This document shows, piece by piece, positions 52,732-63,828 of a stretch of DNA of 64,000 bases. Origin of the DNA: Dendrolimus kikuchii (lineage: Eukaryota; Arthropoda; Insecta; Lepidoptera; Lasiocampidae); NCBI GenBank assembly GCA_019925095.2, contig CM034388.1:27410934-27474933 (forward strand). The letters are read 5' to 3'. Numbering within the stretch: position 1 is the stretch's first letter; every line of letters begins with the position of its first letter. Position numbers and translations under genes: made by a program. The notes under the pieces were generated by a model. The model saw only the letters and a list, made by a program, of their open reading frames with translations, did not search any database and had not been told where the DNA came from.

Positions 52732-53675
52732 TTACTTGCAGCGCAAATATGCAACCCTCAGTGAAGGTTGTATGTTTATGCCGTTTGCTGTTGAAACGTG
52801 GGTTCCTGAGGCCATGAACCTATACAAAAATTTATCAAACCTCATTGAATCTTCAGCTCGTGTTACAGTTATTTAGTAGCATAGTTGTTCTTTCCATGTT
52901 TCTTTTTAAAGTTAATAATTAATTTTGTTATGTACCCTCTTATTTCTAAACGATACAATCGGACATTTCCTTAATTGAATGATAATGTTATATTTTTATG
53001 TCTTCGGTGATTAGCCCTTGTTTTGTATAGAGTAAGTAGTTCTCTATAATTTAACATAATATTATGTAGGAGTGTTTATCTCTAATATGTAGTGACTGTG
53101 TACAGATTATAATTCAAAATCTCTCAATTGTATATAGAGGTATTCACTACATTTTGTTTTCATGTTGGCAGACGCGATAGATTTGTACTGTGTTCGGTTT
53201 GTTTTATTACGTGTAAAACTTTAAATATAATGTTTTATATAATATCTTGTATAAAATATTATCTGGAATTTCCAAACAGTAATGTATTAAATTCTTTTCA
53301 TTCATCAACACTTTCATTAAAATAATTTATCAATGACTTCAATCCGCTATCGGTTGTGCCTATTGCTAAGTTTTATGTACTGTAAAATTATTGGAGGGAT
53401 AGCGAGGTGTTCTAAAAATACTTGTAGAGAGTGTGAAGAGTTAGTGTATAAAATGTGTTAAAACCGTAAGGTTCACTGATTACAAGTATGTGACCAGGTG
53501 CTGTTCTTTTATTACCATAAACCCTTCTGAGTTGTTGCAAGTATTACACTCGTCAGAGAACAGAATCGTAGCCAGCTTTCTGGGCATTTTACCCATAGAC
53601 TATGAATAGAAAACAACATAACTAAATTAAGTTTTCTTTCATTTCTTCATTAGTTTATATAGCCATGTTTGGAAT
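52732..53675. other. No recognisable gene
   Basis: A+T-rich without repeat matches or signatures. Confidence 0.4.
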
Positions 53676-53679
53676 ATAT

Positions 53680-54140
53680 TGTCACATGCCGACAAAAGTG
53701 AATGCACACCTGCCTGCCATAAAGCACAGTTTATTACCTTGCCGCATTTGGACTTCTTTTATTTATTTATAAAAACAACCTATTGTGTTTTGTACTCGTT
53801 TATGGCTGTTCACAGAAATAATTAAGCAGGTATGCGGATTACGTTTTCTGGGAAATTGCGTCGAAGCTTGGCGGGTAGACATATTATATTTGTATAGTTT
53901 AGTATAAATCAATGCCCGAACGGAGGGGTGAGGCAGTCAAGTGCCGATTACGATACTATCAAGACGTGTGTACATTCGATAAGCTATATAGTGACGGACT
54001 TTGCGCGTGTTATTGAATCGTGCAGTTTGTACTGGTTGTGTCCAGTTATGTTTAACTGTGTTATATGTGTTTGTATAGTTCTAATAAATTCTATAGTAAT
54101 TCCAACGGCATTTTTAATTCGAGTCGCGTAACTCGTAACA
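53680..54140 (+). mobile_element. Solo LTR (V2)
   Basis: 461 bp, TGTCAC ... GTAACA, flanked by ATAT (53676-53679 and 54141-54144). Aligns with V1 (17176-17658): 'gtacattcgataagctatat', 'ctttgcgcgtgtt.ttgaatc', 'gttctaataaattctatag', 'cgtaactcgtaaca'. TATA-like 'agtataaa' near 53900. No internal domain on either side. Confidence 0.8.
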
Positions 54141-54662
54141 ATATAATAATATAATGTATACCATATATATTATATCATATTAGCTTGATATGAAATATTT
54201 GGTTCTGGTCTGAAAACGTTTTATGTTTCTATTGCCTCCACGGTTATTATTAAAGGCTCTGAAGATGACAAGTCAAAAAGCTTTGGCCCAGAACTAGGTT
54301 CAAATGTATATTACAAAATTAGTAGCATCTAAATTTATGCACCGCCTACTCACCTAAATTGCTAGATTAGCTAATAAAATCCATTGCCTAGTTTGGCTAC
54401 AATTATAATGTGTTTTATGACGAGCAATAAAGTGGTATTTAAAATTTATGACTGAATGATGATGTATTGGCCACAAACAAAAAAATCTATTTACATAATA
54501 AAAATAAATTTTGACAATATTTTAGTATTATAGCATCTAATACGGATATTATTTTTCTATTACCAAGATCTAATCGTTTTACTAAGTACACTTTTTTTGG
54601 TAACGCACGAGGAATACATTTCCTACCATACAAACAGCCTGCACAGCGAAGGATTTAGAGTA

Positions 54663-55148
54663 AAATGTATCTATTAACTTACAACCATCGCTATCATTAC
54701 AGTTTTCACCAATATGATATATACATACATACATACATAACTTCACGCCAGTTCCCTTGCGGGGTAGGCACGCACAACAGAGCGCCATTTAGGCTTATTC
54801 TTACACACCTCACTTGCTTCTTTGACATTCATAACTCTTGTCATGCACGCTCGTCTGTTCTTAACGCTCCTGACATCACCTTCTGCTAGTACACGATCAA
54901 TTTGATCATGGAAGGTGTGTCGTGGCCTTCCACGACTTTTGCATTGTATATCTGTTTAGTCATTCTTTCATCATGCATTCTTTCCACATACCCGAACCAC
55001 CGGAGCATTCCTTTCCTTACCTTCACCCCGACACTCTCTTTCAGACCAACCATATGACCATGATATATACATAATACATTATATATACATATGCAGTCGT
55101 CATAACATATAATATAATATGCAGTTCTTGTGAATTCAGTCACAGTTC
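54663..55148 (+). repeat. Repeat X, copy 2, split by a B insertion
   Basis: 'aaaatgtatctattaactta' to 'caccaatatgatatata', then the B fragment, then 'ataatacattatatatacat' to 'gaattcagtcacag'. Same order as the uninterrupted copy at 25447-25639. Confidence 0.7.
54714..55073 (-). pseudogene. B-family RTE-like LINE fragment with TSD, nested in X
   Basis: 332 bp between ATGATATATACATA at 54714-54727 and 55060-55073. (TACA)n tail, AYPARELA-type end, VGLKESVGVKVRKGMLRWFG. It lacks the 16 nt 'ccgcatccatccactt' seen in the copies at 44344 and 48734, between two ACTT repeats, which shifts the frame after NAKV. Confidence 0.85.
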
Positions 55149-55269
55149 AAAATGTTGAAGAATGCAGGAGCCTTTAACAGGAGGTTATTAGAGGAGCGCA
55201 AATCGAAGGTGCGCGATGTATGAAGGAAGTTGAAACATTCCTTAAGGTAAAGAAGAGTGTAGAAATATA

Positions 55270-55375
55270 TATTATTCATTCAGCCTTACCATCGGTAGAA
55301 TTTTAACATTACTCATATGGAGCTTATGTCAATTTTAACGGATAGTAAGGCGAATGAACGGTCGGTAGGATACAG
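55270..55375. mobile_element. HH MITE, copy 2
   Basis: 'attcattcagccttaccatc', 'acattactcatatggagctt', 'atgtcaattttaacggatag', 'taaggcgaatgaacggtcgg'. Inverted ends recognisable. Confidence 0.6.
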
Positions 55376-55954
55376 GAACCGACGGTTAGACAAACGTAGT
55401 TAGGTAGTAATTTACCTCAAGTAAAACTGCGAAACACAACTACTTTTGAATAGAAAGCCATACATAGTTACTACTGTATCCACATTACTCGCACACAGGT
55501 AATGACTTAGAACTTATACCATAAAACAAAAGCAACAATCTGTAACATCGAAATGACGTGCATTAGTAACATAAAATATATAGCTTTCTCCACTACGGTG
55601 TTATTTAATACAGAACAAATCTATTTCGTATGGTAAGTTACGTCAGAATATTATGGTAGTCGTATTATGGAGATTTTTGTTACTTCGCAGTGATTTTTTT
55701 CTGGTATCTTCGCCTAGATACGATTTGATGTCTGTTCTAAATTGAGACTTACCACGCGGTTTCGATTGTGCTTACAAATTGTCTTGGCATGTTAATCTCA
55801 ATGTTTAGGTACATACATTGATTTCGCATCCAACGTGATTTTTGCACTTTTGTGATGAAAAGACGCAAAAACCCAAATTTCAAGTAAGCAATGAAGCATT
55901 AATAATCCCGCAAGATTTAGTTTTATAATTTTAATTCCAAAAGTTAGAAAAAAA
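55376..55954. other. No recognisable gene
   Basis: A+T-rich; nothing I can assign. Confidence 0.4.
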
Positions 55955-56148
55955 TGTGTGCTCGGACACATATTACAAGTGAAACTTCAACGGACAAGTG
56001 GAAAACGAATCGCAACGGACAAGTGGAAAAACGAATCGCAACGGACAAGTGGAAAAACTTCAACTGACAAGTGACAAAATGAATCGCAACAAAATTTTAA
56101 CTTGAAGTTTTACGGGCAGATTGTTAATGTACTTGTCCAATTTAAAAA
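55955..56148 (+). mobile_element. Foldback S, single arm
   Basis: 'atgtgtgctcggacacatat', 'gtgaaacttcaacggacaag', then a 26-bp unit 'caacggacaagtggaaaaacgaatcg' type repeated three times (55989-56066), and 'gattgttaatgtacttgtcc'. It matches the arms of 57127-57398 and runs straight into repeat R. Confidence 0.6.
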
Positions 56149-56320
56149 CCTGGCCATAAAAATGCCCCGGACTTTTGTAAGGCTTGCTTGGGGCCATGGA
56201 GAGGCTAACACGTAGAGGCCCCTTGACTTCAATCTAAATGTGGTGTGACACTGACCGGCGATTATCCCTGTCTACGCCATGTAATAACGCACTTAAGGCC
56301 AAGCCCCAGAGGGAGGTACA
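56149..56320 (+). repeat. Repeat R, copy 2
   Basis: Partner of 41886-42060, down to 'gtctacgccatgtaata'. Its start coincides with the end of S arm sequence. Confidence 0.6.
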
Positions 56321-56892
56321 TAAAAGGTACATAGAGGAATTCTTTGTATTCAGAAAAAAGTCATTACACCCGAGGGATATACGGTTATAGCCAAAAAGAT
56401 TGCGCCTTTTTAATTCACTAGCAACCACGTCGTCACGACAACACGAACGAAGTTTCGCATAGCACAACCAGTTATCTATATTTTCCTAATCGCAAATACC
56501 TAAAAATAAAATCTATAAGCCTAATACAGACTTGCAGTTATCGTATTATCGAAGCATGCTTTAAGTTTCTTGCCTTTAAATAAACTAGTCCTTACAAAAC
56601 CCGATCGAATAACCTGCACAATAGGTATGTATCTAATTTGCACGATACATTCGATTATAAACCCTGTTATCAACGATTAAAGATTTAAATTCTAATGCAA
56701 TATATTATATAATCTAAAAAAGTGTTAATTCGCGTGAAGAAAATGGTAGTATTTTTAAAACAACAATCCCAGTTCAATAAGTCATTGACCCATATGGCGT
56801 TGACCGTGTTTTGATAAGAAGCTGGTTTGGAGCTTTGCTTGTTTAGGGTTGGCACTGTATTTCTACCGTGTGAGGTCTAGTTTTTGGCGTAT

Positions 56893-56985
56893 ACTGGTTA
56901 TTGAAGTGAAACTTCTATATAGACGGGGGGTCTTAGGATTTTTCTGTCACGAAAAAGCGTTACGGCCGCGTGGAGGAGCGGCATA
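56893..56985 (+). repeat. Repeat T, copy 1
   Basis: 'ttattgaagtgaaacttcta', 'gacggggggtcttaggattt' and 'tctgtcacgaaaaagcgtta' are the reverse complement of 62010-62088. Confidence 0.6.
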
Positions 56986-57126
56986 AATTTAGAGTAGCTT
57001 ATGGATGCGTTTTTTGGTTACGGATTGAATTCAGTTTTTTTGTTTGATAAGATAAAATATGTTTAAATAAAAAATGCATTCATTAAAATGTACCTAACCT
57101 AACCAAATCATATTTTGCAGTAAACC

Positions 57127-57398
57127 TGCGAAAAATCGAAATGTGTGCTGGGACACATAGTAGAAGTGAAACTTCAACGGACAAGTGGCAAAACGAATCG
57201 CAAGAAAATTTTATCTTGAAGTTTTACAGGCAGGTTTTCAAATTGGACAAGTACATTAACAATCTGCCCGTAAAACTTCAAATTAAAATTTTGTTGCGAT
57301 TAGTTTTGTCACTTATCCGTTGCCATTCGTTTTTCCACTTGTCCGTTGAATTTTCACTTCTACTATGTGTCCCAGCACACATTTCGATTTTTTTTGTT
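57127..57398. mobile_element. Foldback S, two-armed copy
   Basis: Left arm begins AAAAATCGAAATGTGTGCTG at 57129. The right arm is its reverse complement ending at 57393. Arms of 110-135 bp share 'gggacacatagtagaagtga', 'caacggacaagtgg' and 'gcaggtttt(c/t)'. Little unique sequence separates them. The 94-codon open frame across it is incidental. Confidence 0.75.
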
Positions 57399-58793
57399 AT
57401 GTTTCTGCTCCATCTGATAACGTAAGTATTAGTGACTGTGGCCAAATGCAACCTCTATAGCATTAAAAATAAGGTCATTAGCAATTAATAGCAATGTCCC
57501 AACATAAATAACCCATCGCCACATCTACGTGAAAGGGTCACTAACACTAAAATTGTGCCAGATGGAGTAGGCATATTACAAAAACTCAATTAGACATGTA
57601 ACTCTACCTGTTTAAGTGTCAAATGTGATGGCTGTCGGTGATCGGTCATGAACGCTGCATACGGCGTGACGCTTTACGCAACCGACGACTGTTTATAGTC
57701 AGAATGCACTATAGTTCTCGCGGTGTAAGCTCAGTTTTACATTTGTGTGAGTGTATACAGATACTTTAGCGTGAGATACGGCTTGTGTGCTCACGCATGG
57801 TGTCTCTCAGATGCCTGTAGCAGTGCAAATATACTATGCGTGGCATCCATACGTCATGCGCTGTCATTATTGATCATTCCATCGTAAAGATATCGCATTT
57901 TTGACGTCTGTGACCAGTCAAACAAATCTATCCGAACATAGAGAAAGTGAACTGAATAAATCAACGCGTGTTTAGACGTTTCCAGATTGACTATCAGTAC
58001 AACGTCAATCTGACGCCGGAAGCGACGTGCAGCGTCGATTGAGGTTAGACGCCAGTTTTAGCATCTGTGACAAATTACGGCCTAAATCTATCTTTTTTAA
58101 TTTATATTCTCTACACCCCAGTACCTACGGGTGTAACGTAGCACTTTTATCACGGGCATGGTATAAAGATACGACTATATCAGCTCGTAAACATTTCACA
58201 GATGGACTCGGGCTTTCATATTTTTGTAAGGGAACGGGCAGTATACCCTCCATGCTTATCTAAGGCACATTGGTAGGTTTCACATATCAGTTATCTGTCA
58301 GCATGTGGCAGTTGAAATGCAAACTTAGTCAGACAATATGCTTAAGTGGCGCCTGTTTCTCCACCAGGATTTGTATCCACGTCATTTGAAACATACTTAG
58401 GACCTTAGATTCCTTTACACCAATTTCAAAAATGCTATAATTACTTCGAAAACGGGCTCTGAATGGAATACATCGGACCCAACCGGGATTTAACGCATGT
58501 GTAACAATCAAGAGTGTGGCAAAATATTCAGGCGAAATGGACATTAGTAACGATTTGAGAGTGCAATAAGACAAAATTCTATTCATAAAGTTAATTTATA
58601 TAATATCACAGTATCATTTTTTTTTCTAGCTGCCAGCCCTACACGAAACCTAAATATCAAAGCAAAGGAAACGGATATTAAGGCACCCATAATACCTTAA
58701 TCTAGATACAGAACCAGGCCTTTAGGAGACATTAGATCATTCTTACTAACAAATTATTATAATAAATTATATAATAAATTACCATATTATTAA
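57399..58793. other. No recognisable gene
   Basis: Slightly more balanced composition than neighbours. Short frames at 58027-58263 (+) and 58329-58586 (-) have no motif. 58455-58500 ('cgggctctgaatgg..accgggatttaacgca') faintly echoes the LINE NN end. Confidence 0.35.
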
Positions 58794-58868
58794 TGCTATA
58801 AGATTTAGCGTTTTGGGCAAGTCCCAGCCGATAGCAATTTGGGACCTACATACTATTTGTAATTTTTA
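58794..58868 (+). repeat. Scrap resembling Y1
   Basis: 'agcgttttgggcaagtccca' and 'gccgatagcaatttggga' echo 'agcattttgggcacgctccc' and 'gccgacagcgatttggag' at 43698. Too short to prove. Confidence 0.35.
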
Positions 58869-58871
58869 AGG

Positions 58872-59037
58872 CTCCTGTTGCTGCAAAAAGTCAAAGGGGA
58901 AGGCCCAAGAAATGTTGGCTTGACGTTGTGAAGGATGACATGCGTACCAATGGTCTCAAAACCGGACCCTGGGCGTCGGAGTGAAAGCTCCGAACACAAC
59001 TGGGATTTAACGCTCGGATGATGATGATGATGAATTT
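58872..59037 (+). pseudogene. RTE-like LINE C-terminal fragment (NN)
   Basis: Plus-strand frame: KSQRGRPKKCWLDVVKDDMR, TNGLKTGPWASE, then TGA at 58981; the same frame resumes with LRTQLGFNARMM and ends in a (GAT)n tail. RGRPKK.WLD.V..DM is a signature of RTE-like LINE C-termini. Very short 5'-truncated copy with a premature stop. Confidence 0.7.
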
Positions 59038-59931
59038 ACCAAAAAAAAAATCATACATCTTTACGATTTGAGACCTAAAGTGGTTTTTTCGTAATTTTTC
59101 AACAGTTATGTTAAGTTAAGAAATAAATCACCAAACTATTTTACTCCTTCAAATTTTATCAAAAGAGGATAGCAAGATATCTACATCTTTATAAAAGAGT
59201 AACAAATAATTTGGTTTATTTTTCAAATACTACTTTATTTTATTCACATTAAAATAATAATGCATCTGAAAAACGATCGCGTCTATGGAATCCCCGCTAT
59301 CGCCCAAAAATCCTCAAAGAGTTTGCCGTTGCTACAAGCCTTAAGCTAAAAAGTATATCAGTAGATTTTCCTATCACCTACTCTATTAACCCAACAAATA
59401 TTTTGTAACCGAAATACTCGACTGTTTAAAGATTGAGAACCAAGTAATAACACTTAAAACTGCACTCGAAGCAAGTATAATTGTAATCCAGATTAGTATA
59501 TACCTTTAGAAATACTTAACATGGCATGTTATGAAATTATTAAAATTATTACATAAAGCAAAAAATTACAAGTAAAGCGATATGTCGGTTATATAAACAT
59601 TACACTTGTTATGCATCGATGTCCATTACGATATGCAATTTGACACAGATAAGCTTACGACTTGACATTAAATCGGAATCAAAAAGATTATACACTAATA
59701 AATCGACAGACAAACACACATATTAGAATATAATAGAATGTACTTTATTGTACAAATAAATTGATGAAACAATACGCAAATGCTTGGGCCCATGGGGGCC
59801 AAGTGCCCACAAATTATTTAAAATAATTAAAAAACGCCTTGTCGACAAAACAGGAGACCGGAATGTTGGCAACACTAACATAAAATATTTTTTACTAGCA
59901 ACATTGTAGTTGCATTTTTTGGTTCTTTCGT
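59038..59931. other. No recognisable gene
   Basis: A+T-rich; 'gaatgtactttattgtacaa' at 59738 resembles the 'gtacaataaag' end of F in reverse, but nothing else of F follows. Confidence 0.35.
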
Positions 59932-60318
59932 TTGGGTTGTAGCCGAGGGCAGACGCTCTCGTATGTAAAGTTTATTATTACAAGTTTTCACCATCTAACA
60001 GTGTTTAACTTCCATGAATACATCAACCTGGGTATCCTCGAACCACCACCATCAGCGTGCACCACAGGTATATATTATATGCGCGACGAACTTCGCGCAC
60101 GGAAGGCTGGAGCTTACCTTGTTCAAAGGTTTAGCCTTTGTATCCAGCGAGGTAATGCTGCCAGCCTTCTAGGTACAATGCCCAGTGACGTGAGTGCGAC
60201 AGTGGTCTGGTGGGGCTGGACGGACTTTTATATAGGTTTTATCTTAAATTTAGTTTTTTTACTATTGTATTTTTTTTTTAACTTAGGTTTATTTATAGGA
60301 TATTTTAGTTTTTGTTAA
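59932..60318 (+). CDS. Open frame with QRGNAAS motif, family unknown (Y2)
   Basis: 128 codons, ATG to TAA. Residues ~34-85 look protein-like: YINLGILEPPPSACTTGIYY, MRDELRARKAGAYLVQRFSL and CIQRGNAASLLGTMPSD. The IQRGNAAS(I/L)LGT(L/M)P motif is also in Y1 (43630-43755). The last ~30 residues are hydrophobic and F-rich and probably come from A+T-rich flank. No cysteine-, DDE- or RT-type motif. The start codon is doubtful: the recognisable part may be one piece of a larger transposon protein. Confidence 0.35.
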   Translation: MGCSRGQTLSYVKFIITSFHHLTVFNFHEYINLGILEPPPSACTTGIYYMRDELRARKAGAYLVQRFSLCIQRGNAASLLGTMPSDVSATVVWWGWTDFYIGFILNLVFLLLYFFFNLGLFIGYFSFC

Positions 60319-60436
60319 TAGACGTTAGTTAGACTTAGTTTATTTATAGTATTTAATTATATTTGTATTAATAAAATTGAATAAATTCCTCATCAGACAA
60401 AAAAATACACAAAAACACCTTAGAATTTGGTGCAAA

Positions 60437-60500
60437 TGGCGAGTGATCTCTTCCAGACAACCTTGGAATGGATTGAGAAATTGGAACAAAAGCTAGGGGA
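60437..60500 (-). mobile_element. F-family LINE tail scrap
   Basis: 'gcgagtgatctcttccagac' and 'aaccttggaatggattgaga' parallel 22120-22160. Confidence 0.45.
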
Positions 60501-60532
60501 GGTTTTGTTGGACCATGTTTTTAAAATCTTAA

Positions 60533-60735
60533 TATATATAAATCTCGTGTCACAATGTTTGTCCTCAATGGACTCCTAAACTACTTGACCGATTTTAATC
60601 AAATTTGCACACCGTGTGCAGTTTGATCCGACTTGAAAGATAGGATAGCTTAAATTTGGACCCGGTAGGTGGCGCTGGAATCGGGTTCTAAATTTTATTT
60701 CTTCAGGGCAGAACAACGTCTGCCCGGGCAGCTAG
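60533..60735 (-). mobile_element. C-type dispersed repeat, reverse
   Basis: Mirror of 33640-33850: 'cctaaactacttgaccgatt', 'gcacaccgtgtgcagtttga', 'taggtggcgctggaatcggg', 'gcagaacaacgtctgcccgg'. Confidence 0.65.
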
Positions 60736-60737
60736 TC

Positions 60738-61000
60738 TATATATAAGAAAGTCGTGTTAGTACACTATTTATATATAACTCAAGAACGGCTGTACCGATT
60801 TGGCTGAAAATTGGTAGGGAGGTAGCTTAGAACAAGGAGACGGACATAGGACATATTTTTAGCCCGTTAGAACCGGTAGATGGCGCTGAGAACGGGTTCT
60901 AGAATCCTCCTAATCACCTGGACCGATGTTGGTGATTTTGTTTTTGTGTGTGTTGAGTGGGTTCCCGCCTCCCGCATGGTTTAGATTCACAATTTCCTAG
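60738..61000 (-). mobile_element. C-type dispersed repeat, reverse, second unit
   Basis: Immediately adjoining: 'taagaaagtcgtgttagtac', 'actcaagaacggctgtaccg', 'gatggcgctgagaacgggtt', 'gtgtgtgttgagtgggttcc', equivalent to the region 28080-28460 in reverse. Confidence 0.6.
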
Positions 61001-61984
61001 AATCAGCTTGTACTTCCTATCCGTAACACCTGGCTAATGATTACAGCCGCACGGATAATAAATGTGCTTCTACAAATCTGTACGTGGAATTTGTCTTTGT
61101 CAGCGCCTAGGTTGTAACAATAAAAAAAACCTACAGTATCATTGAGAAACCTCCCCTTTTGGAAATCGGTTAAATACAGCGTGAATTAATAATAAAATAT
61201 GTTTCTTTCACACAATAATCATACGATTTACGAAAGCAGTTGACCGAATGAGCTGAAGCGTTGTGCGCAGTCGCGAATTGCCCGATTTATATTGTAGCAG
61301 CGAAGGTTCGAGCCTTCGAGGGCCTCTTCGGGTCATTAAAAACGCGCAAGACATATCAGTTATTCCTTCATCTACAAATTAAAGAGGCTTTTACCCATCT
61401 TTAATATAAGTTCAATCAATCATCAATCAATATAATATATTTTTTCTAGTTTGTTTATAATTAATAAAACTTAATTACTAACAAACCATGCAAAAATTGT
61501 TTTATTATATATATATGCTTAATTTTCAATTATTTAACGTCAACAGAGGAGTCGTGTAACAACCTACATGAACATAATTGACAAATTCATTATTAGCATA
61601 GACAAATGATACGGAACTCTCTGAATAAAAGACAAGCGCGATGTACCACGACTGTGTCTCCATCTAGTTTAAAACATAATACCTATCTTACTATATTTAT
61701 TATTTGACATTGAATACATGTATATCAAATAGATGTACCGTTTTAGACGTAATGGTAATACATTATACCAAAAATAGCCCCTTTTAAATCGACATGTCTG
61801 TCCGACCATCCGTCTTCATAATGTCACAGTCTCTAAGAAACATAAAATAAAGTTAAATCTATTATATGTGTGCTTAATATTCATCGGGGTTGTATATGAA
61901 TTTCATGTTATAAATATTTGTGAATTTATTTAACTAGTTGTCACTGTTATCACAATATAAATTCGGACATTCCATTCGAAAGAT
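61001..61984. other. No recognisable gene
   Basis: A+T-rich. Near-palindrome 'cgaaggttcgagccttcg' at 61301-61318. No repeat match placed. Confidence 0.35.
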
Positions 61985-62088
61985 ATCACGAGTTTAAAAA
62001 TGTAAGTATTAGAACACGCGGCCGTGATGCTTTTTCGTGACAGAATAATCCTAAGACCCCGTCTATATAAAAGTTTCACTTCAATAAA
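61985..62088 (-). repeat. Repeat T, copy 2, joined to C-type block
   Basis: 'tatcacgagtttaaaaatgt' (shared with 9440), then 'acgcggccgtgatgcttttt' and 'cgtgacagaataatcctaag', ending 'agtttcacttcaataaaatg'. Reverse partner of 56893-56985. Confidence 0.55.
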
Positions 62089-62839
62089 ATGTATATAGTT
62101 TGCCATGACTTCGCTCCAGGTTCAAGGGGAAAATCGGCGTTGGACTAACAGATCGATATTTTTGCGGAACTTGATCCAATTTTTAATACATAATTATATG
62201 TATAATATGTTTGTATATCTTTTCTTATTACTTTGTGGTTGTTTTTCTCTCTGTATAACGTGTTCATCATAAAAATAACCTGTTTTCTGTCTTTCTAAAA
62301 CACATGTGAAGAGAGTCCCGTATAGTGTGAAGGAGCGAGATGGTATGCTCCTCCGTTTCAAAGGGAAATCTTCCAGCGAGGTTAGTGTTGTTCTTCGCAG
62401 GCCTAGTTGTAAATATTCTTTGTATGTGTCGGGAAACGTTTGCGACCTCACTTATTGCACAGCGCCATCTATTGGCTTGTAAGTGTTCCACTACACATGA
62501 ATGCTAGAAATTCCCATAAAATCCCGCGATAAGTCAACACCTATCTCGGGATTTCATGAGAATTTCTAACAATTTATTAAAGACATATACGCAATTATAA
62601 CTGACGCGGATATGTGAATGACGGCCGTAGGACTCGGTCTGGAGGTGGCTCTCTAGAAGTCCGAGGCCGTGATTTTTCAAGGCCCTCACAATCGACCACC
62701 TTCAGATCTAAGATCGTCGTAGGAGGTGTCCGCATCGGCATCGGAAAAACCATGAAGTAGGTACCTGGGATTGATCCTCGTTAGCCGATGGGGCTTTTGG
62801 GACATTTTTGGAAATTGACCCCCAAACTCGAGAGGGCGG
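62089..62839. other. No recognisable gene
   Basis: Minus-strand frames at 62194-62491 (74-85 codons, overlapping in different registers) and 62686-62895 lack motifs. A direct echo of 'atttctagcattc'/'gaatgctagaaat' type and 'gagaatttct' near 62505-62570 is a weak inverted repeat. Confidence 0.35.
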
Positions 62840-62960
62840 CGAGCTGCTTCCCAAGCGTAGCGTGGGTATACTGTCCGTCCCTTCCCTTCACCCATCCCCC
62901 ACCCCCCTATAATGGAAGGCCGGAGCCCAGCAGTGGGACATTTATGGGTTGTTATTATTA
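62840..62960 (+). mobile_element. SINE O 3' part
   Basis: 'aagcgtagcgtgggtatact', 'gtccgtcccttcccttcacc', 'cggagcccagcagtgggaca', 'tttatgggttgttattatta'. Matches the tail of 39413-39710. The head is not recognisable; the C-rich insertion is new. Confidence 0.65.
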
Positions 62961-62985
62961 TTAAGTTTATATAAACATGTCATGT

Positions 62986-63043
62986 CTGTACATTAAAAAA
63001 AATAACTGGAATAGACCATATAAATGACGGAGAACACGATGCA
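62986..63043 (+). repeat. Repeat L, copy 2
   Basis: Partner of 3355-3425. Followed to 63190 by 'gcttaaaaactactgggccg' and 'cattatcccagatgaa', which is C-type-like. Confidence 0.45.
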
Positions 63044-63245
63044 TTTTTTTTAGATTTCTTGTCTATTGGTCTGTTTCTCGGTTTGTTCGTGATTCGCTTA
63101 AAAACTACTGGGCCGATTTTTACACTTTTATTTATAATTTGAGATATAAATTTTGGGTGGTTATTTTTAACATTATCCCAGATGAATTAGGAATATAATA
63201 AGTAACAACCGACGTGAAACAACCAATGGCCGATTCATATATTAT

Positions 63246-63347
63246 GTTACTGACCATTCGCCTGCCTTACTATTACATTTGGACATTACTTTTATGGTGC
63301 TTATGTCAATATTACGGCGATAGTAAGGCAAGTGAACTGTCGGTAAC
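63246..63347. mobile_element. HH MITE, copy 3, complete
   Basis: 102 bp. 28-bp terminal inverted repeats: GTTACTGACCATTCGCCTGC... at 63246-63273, inverted at 63320-63347 (23 of 28 matching). Core 'ttggacattacttttatggt' and 'gcttatgtcaat' shared with 43310 and 55270. Non-coding. Confidence 0.65.
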
Positions 63348-63828
63348 CGGCTGTAAAACACAGTTTAACATTTCCGGAAACGATCATCAATTTGCAAATA
63401 TATTTGTCTAGCCGTGTCGTAATAATATATTTTGCATAACACCTATTTGCTCGGCGTCCGATCTCATAATTCTCGGTTAACCGACTTGCTAAAAGGAAAG
63501 TGCTGTTACACACGTAACCTTCAATTGCGAACAACTTTCCTGCTCAATTATCGTCGAGAATAGGACGTGGTTGTAAATTTCACTAAGTCTTCATCCATTT
63601 CTAAATAGAAAACGTTGTGGACAATTCATCATAGAATTAGACTAATATGTAAGTACTATGATTACGTCTGTTTCCAATGGGAGTAGTATACGCATAATTG
63701 ATATTATTCAGTTCGCCACAATATAGCCTAATACCCTTTCCAATCGTTTATTTTACTTTTGACGTTTCCACGACTACAAGTTACGTATTTCTATTTATTA
63801 TAATGTATGTCTATGTAATATATGTTAT

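Noticed and set aside
57141..57425. 94-codon ORF
   Set aside because: Lies across both arms of foldback S; an inverted repeat, not a gene.
51770..57452. 15-20 bp shared word 'gactgtggccaaatgc' in inverse orientation
   Set aside because: Too short and unsupported by flanking similarity.
59932..60318. Y2 as a complete host gene
   Set aside because: The motif is also present at 43630 in a broken context, and the C-terminal third looks like translated A+T-rich flank.
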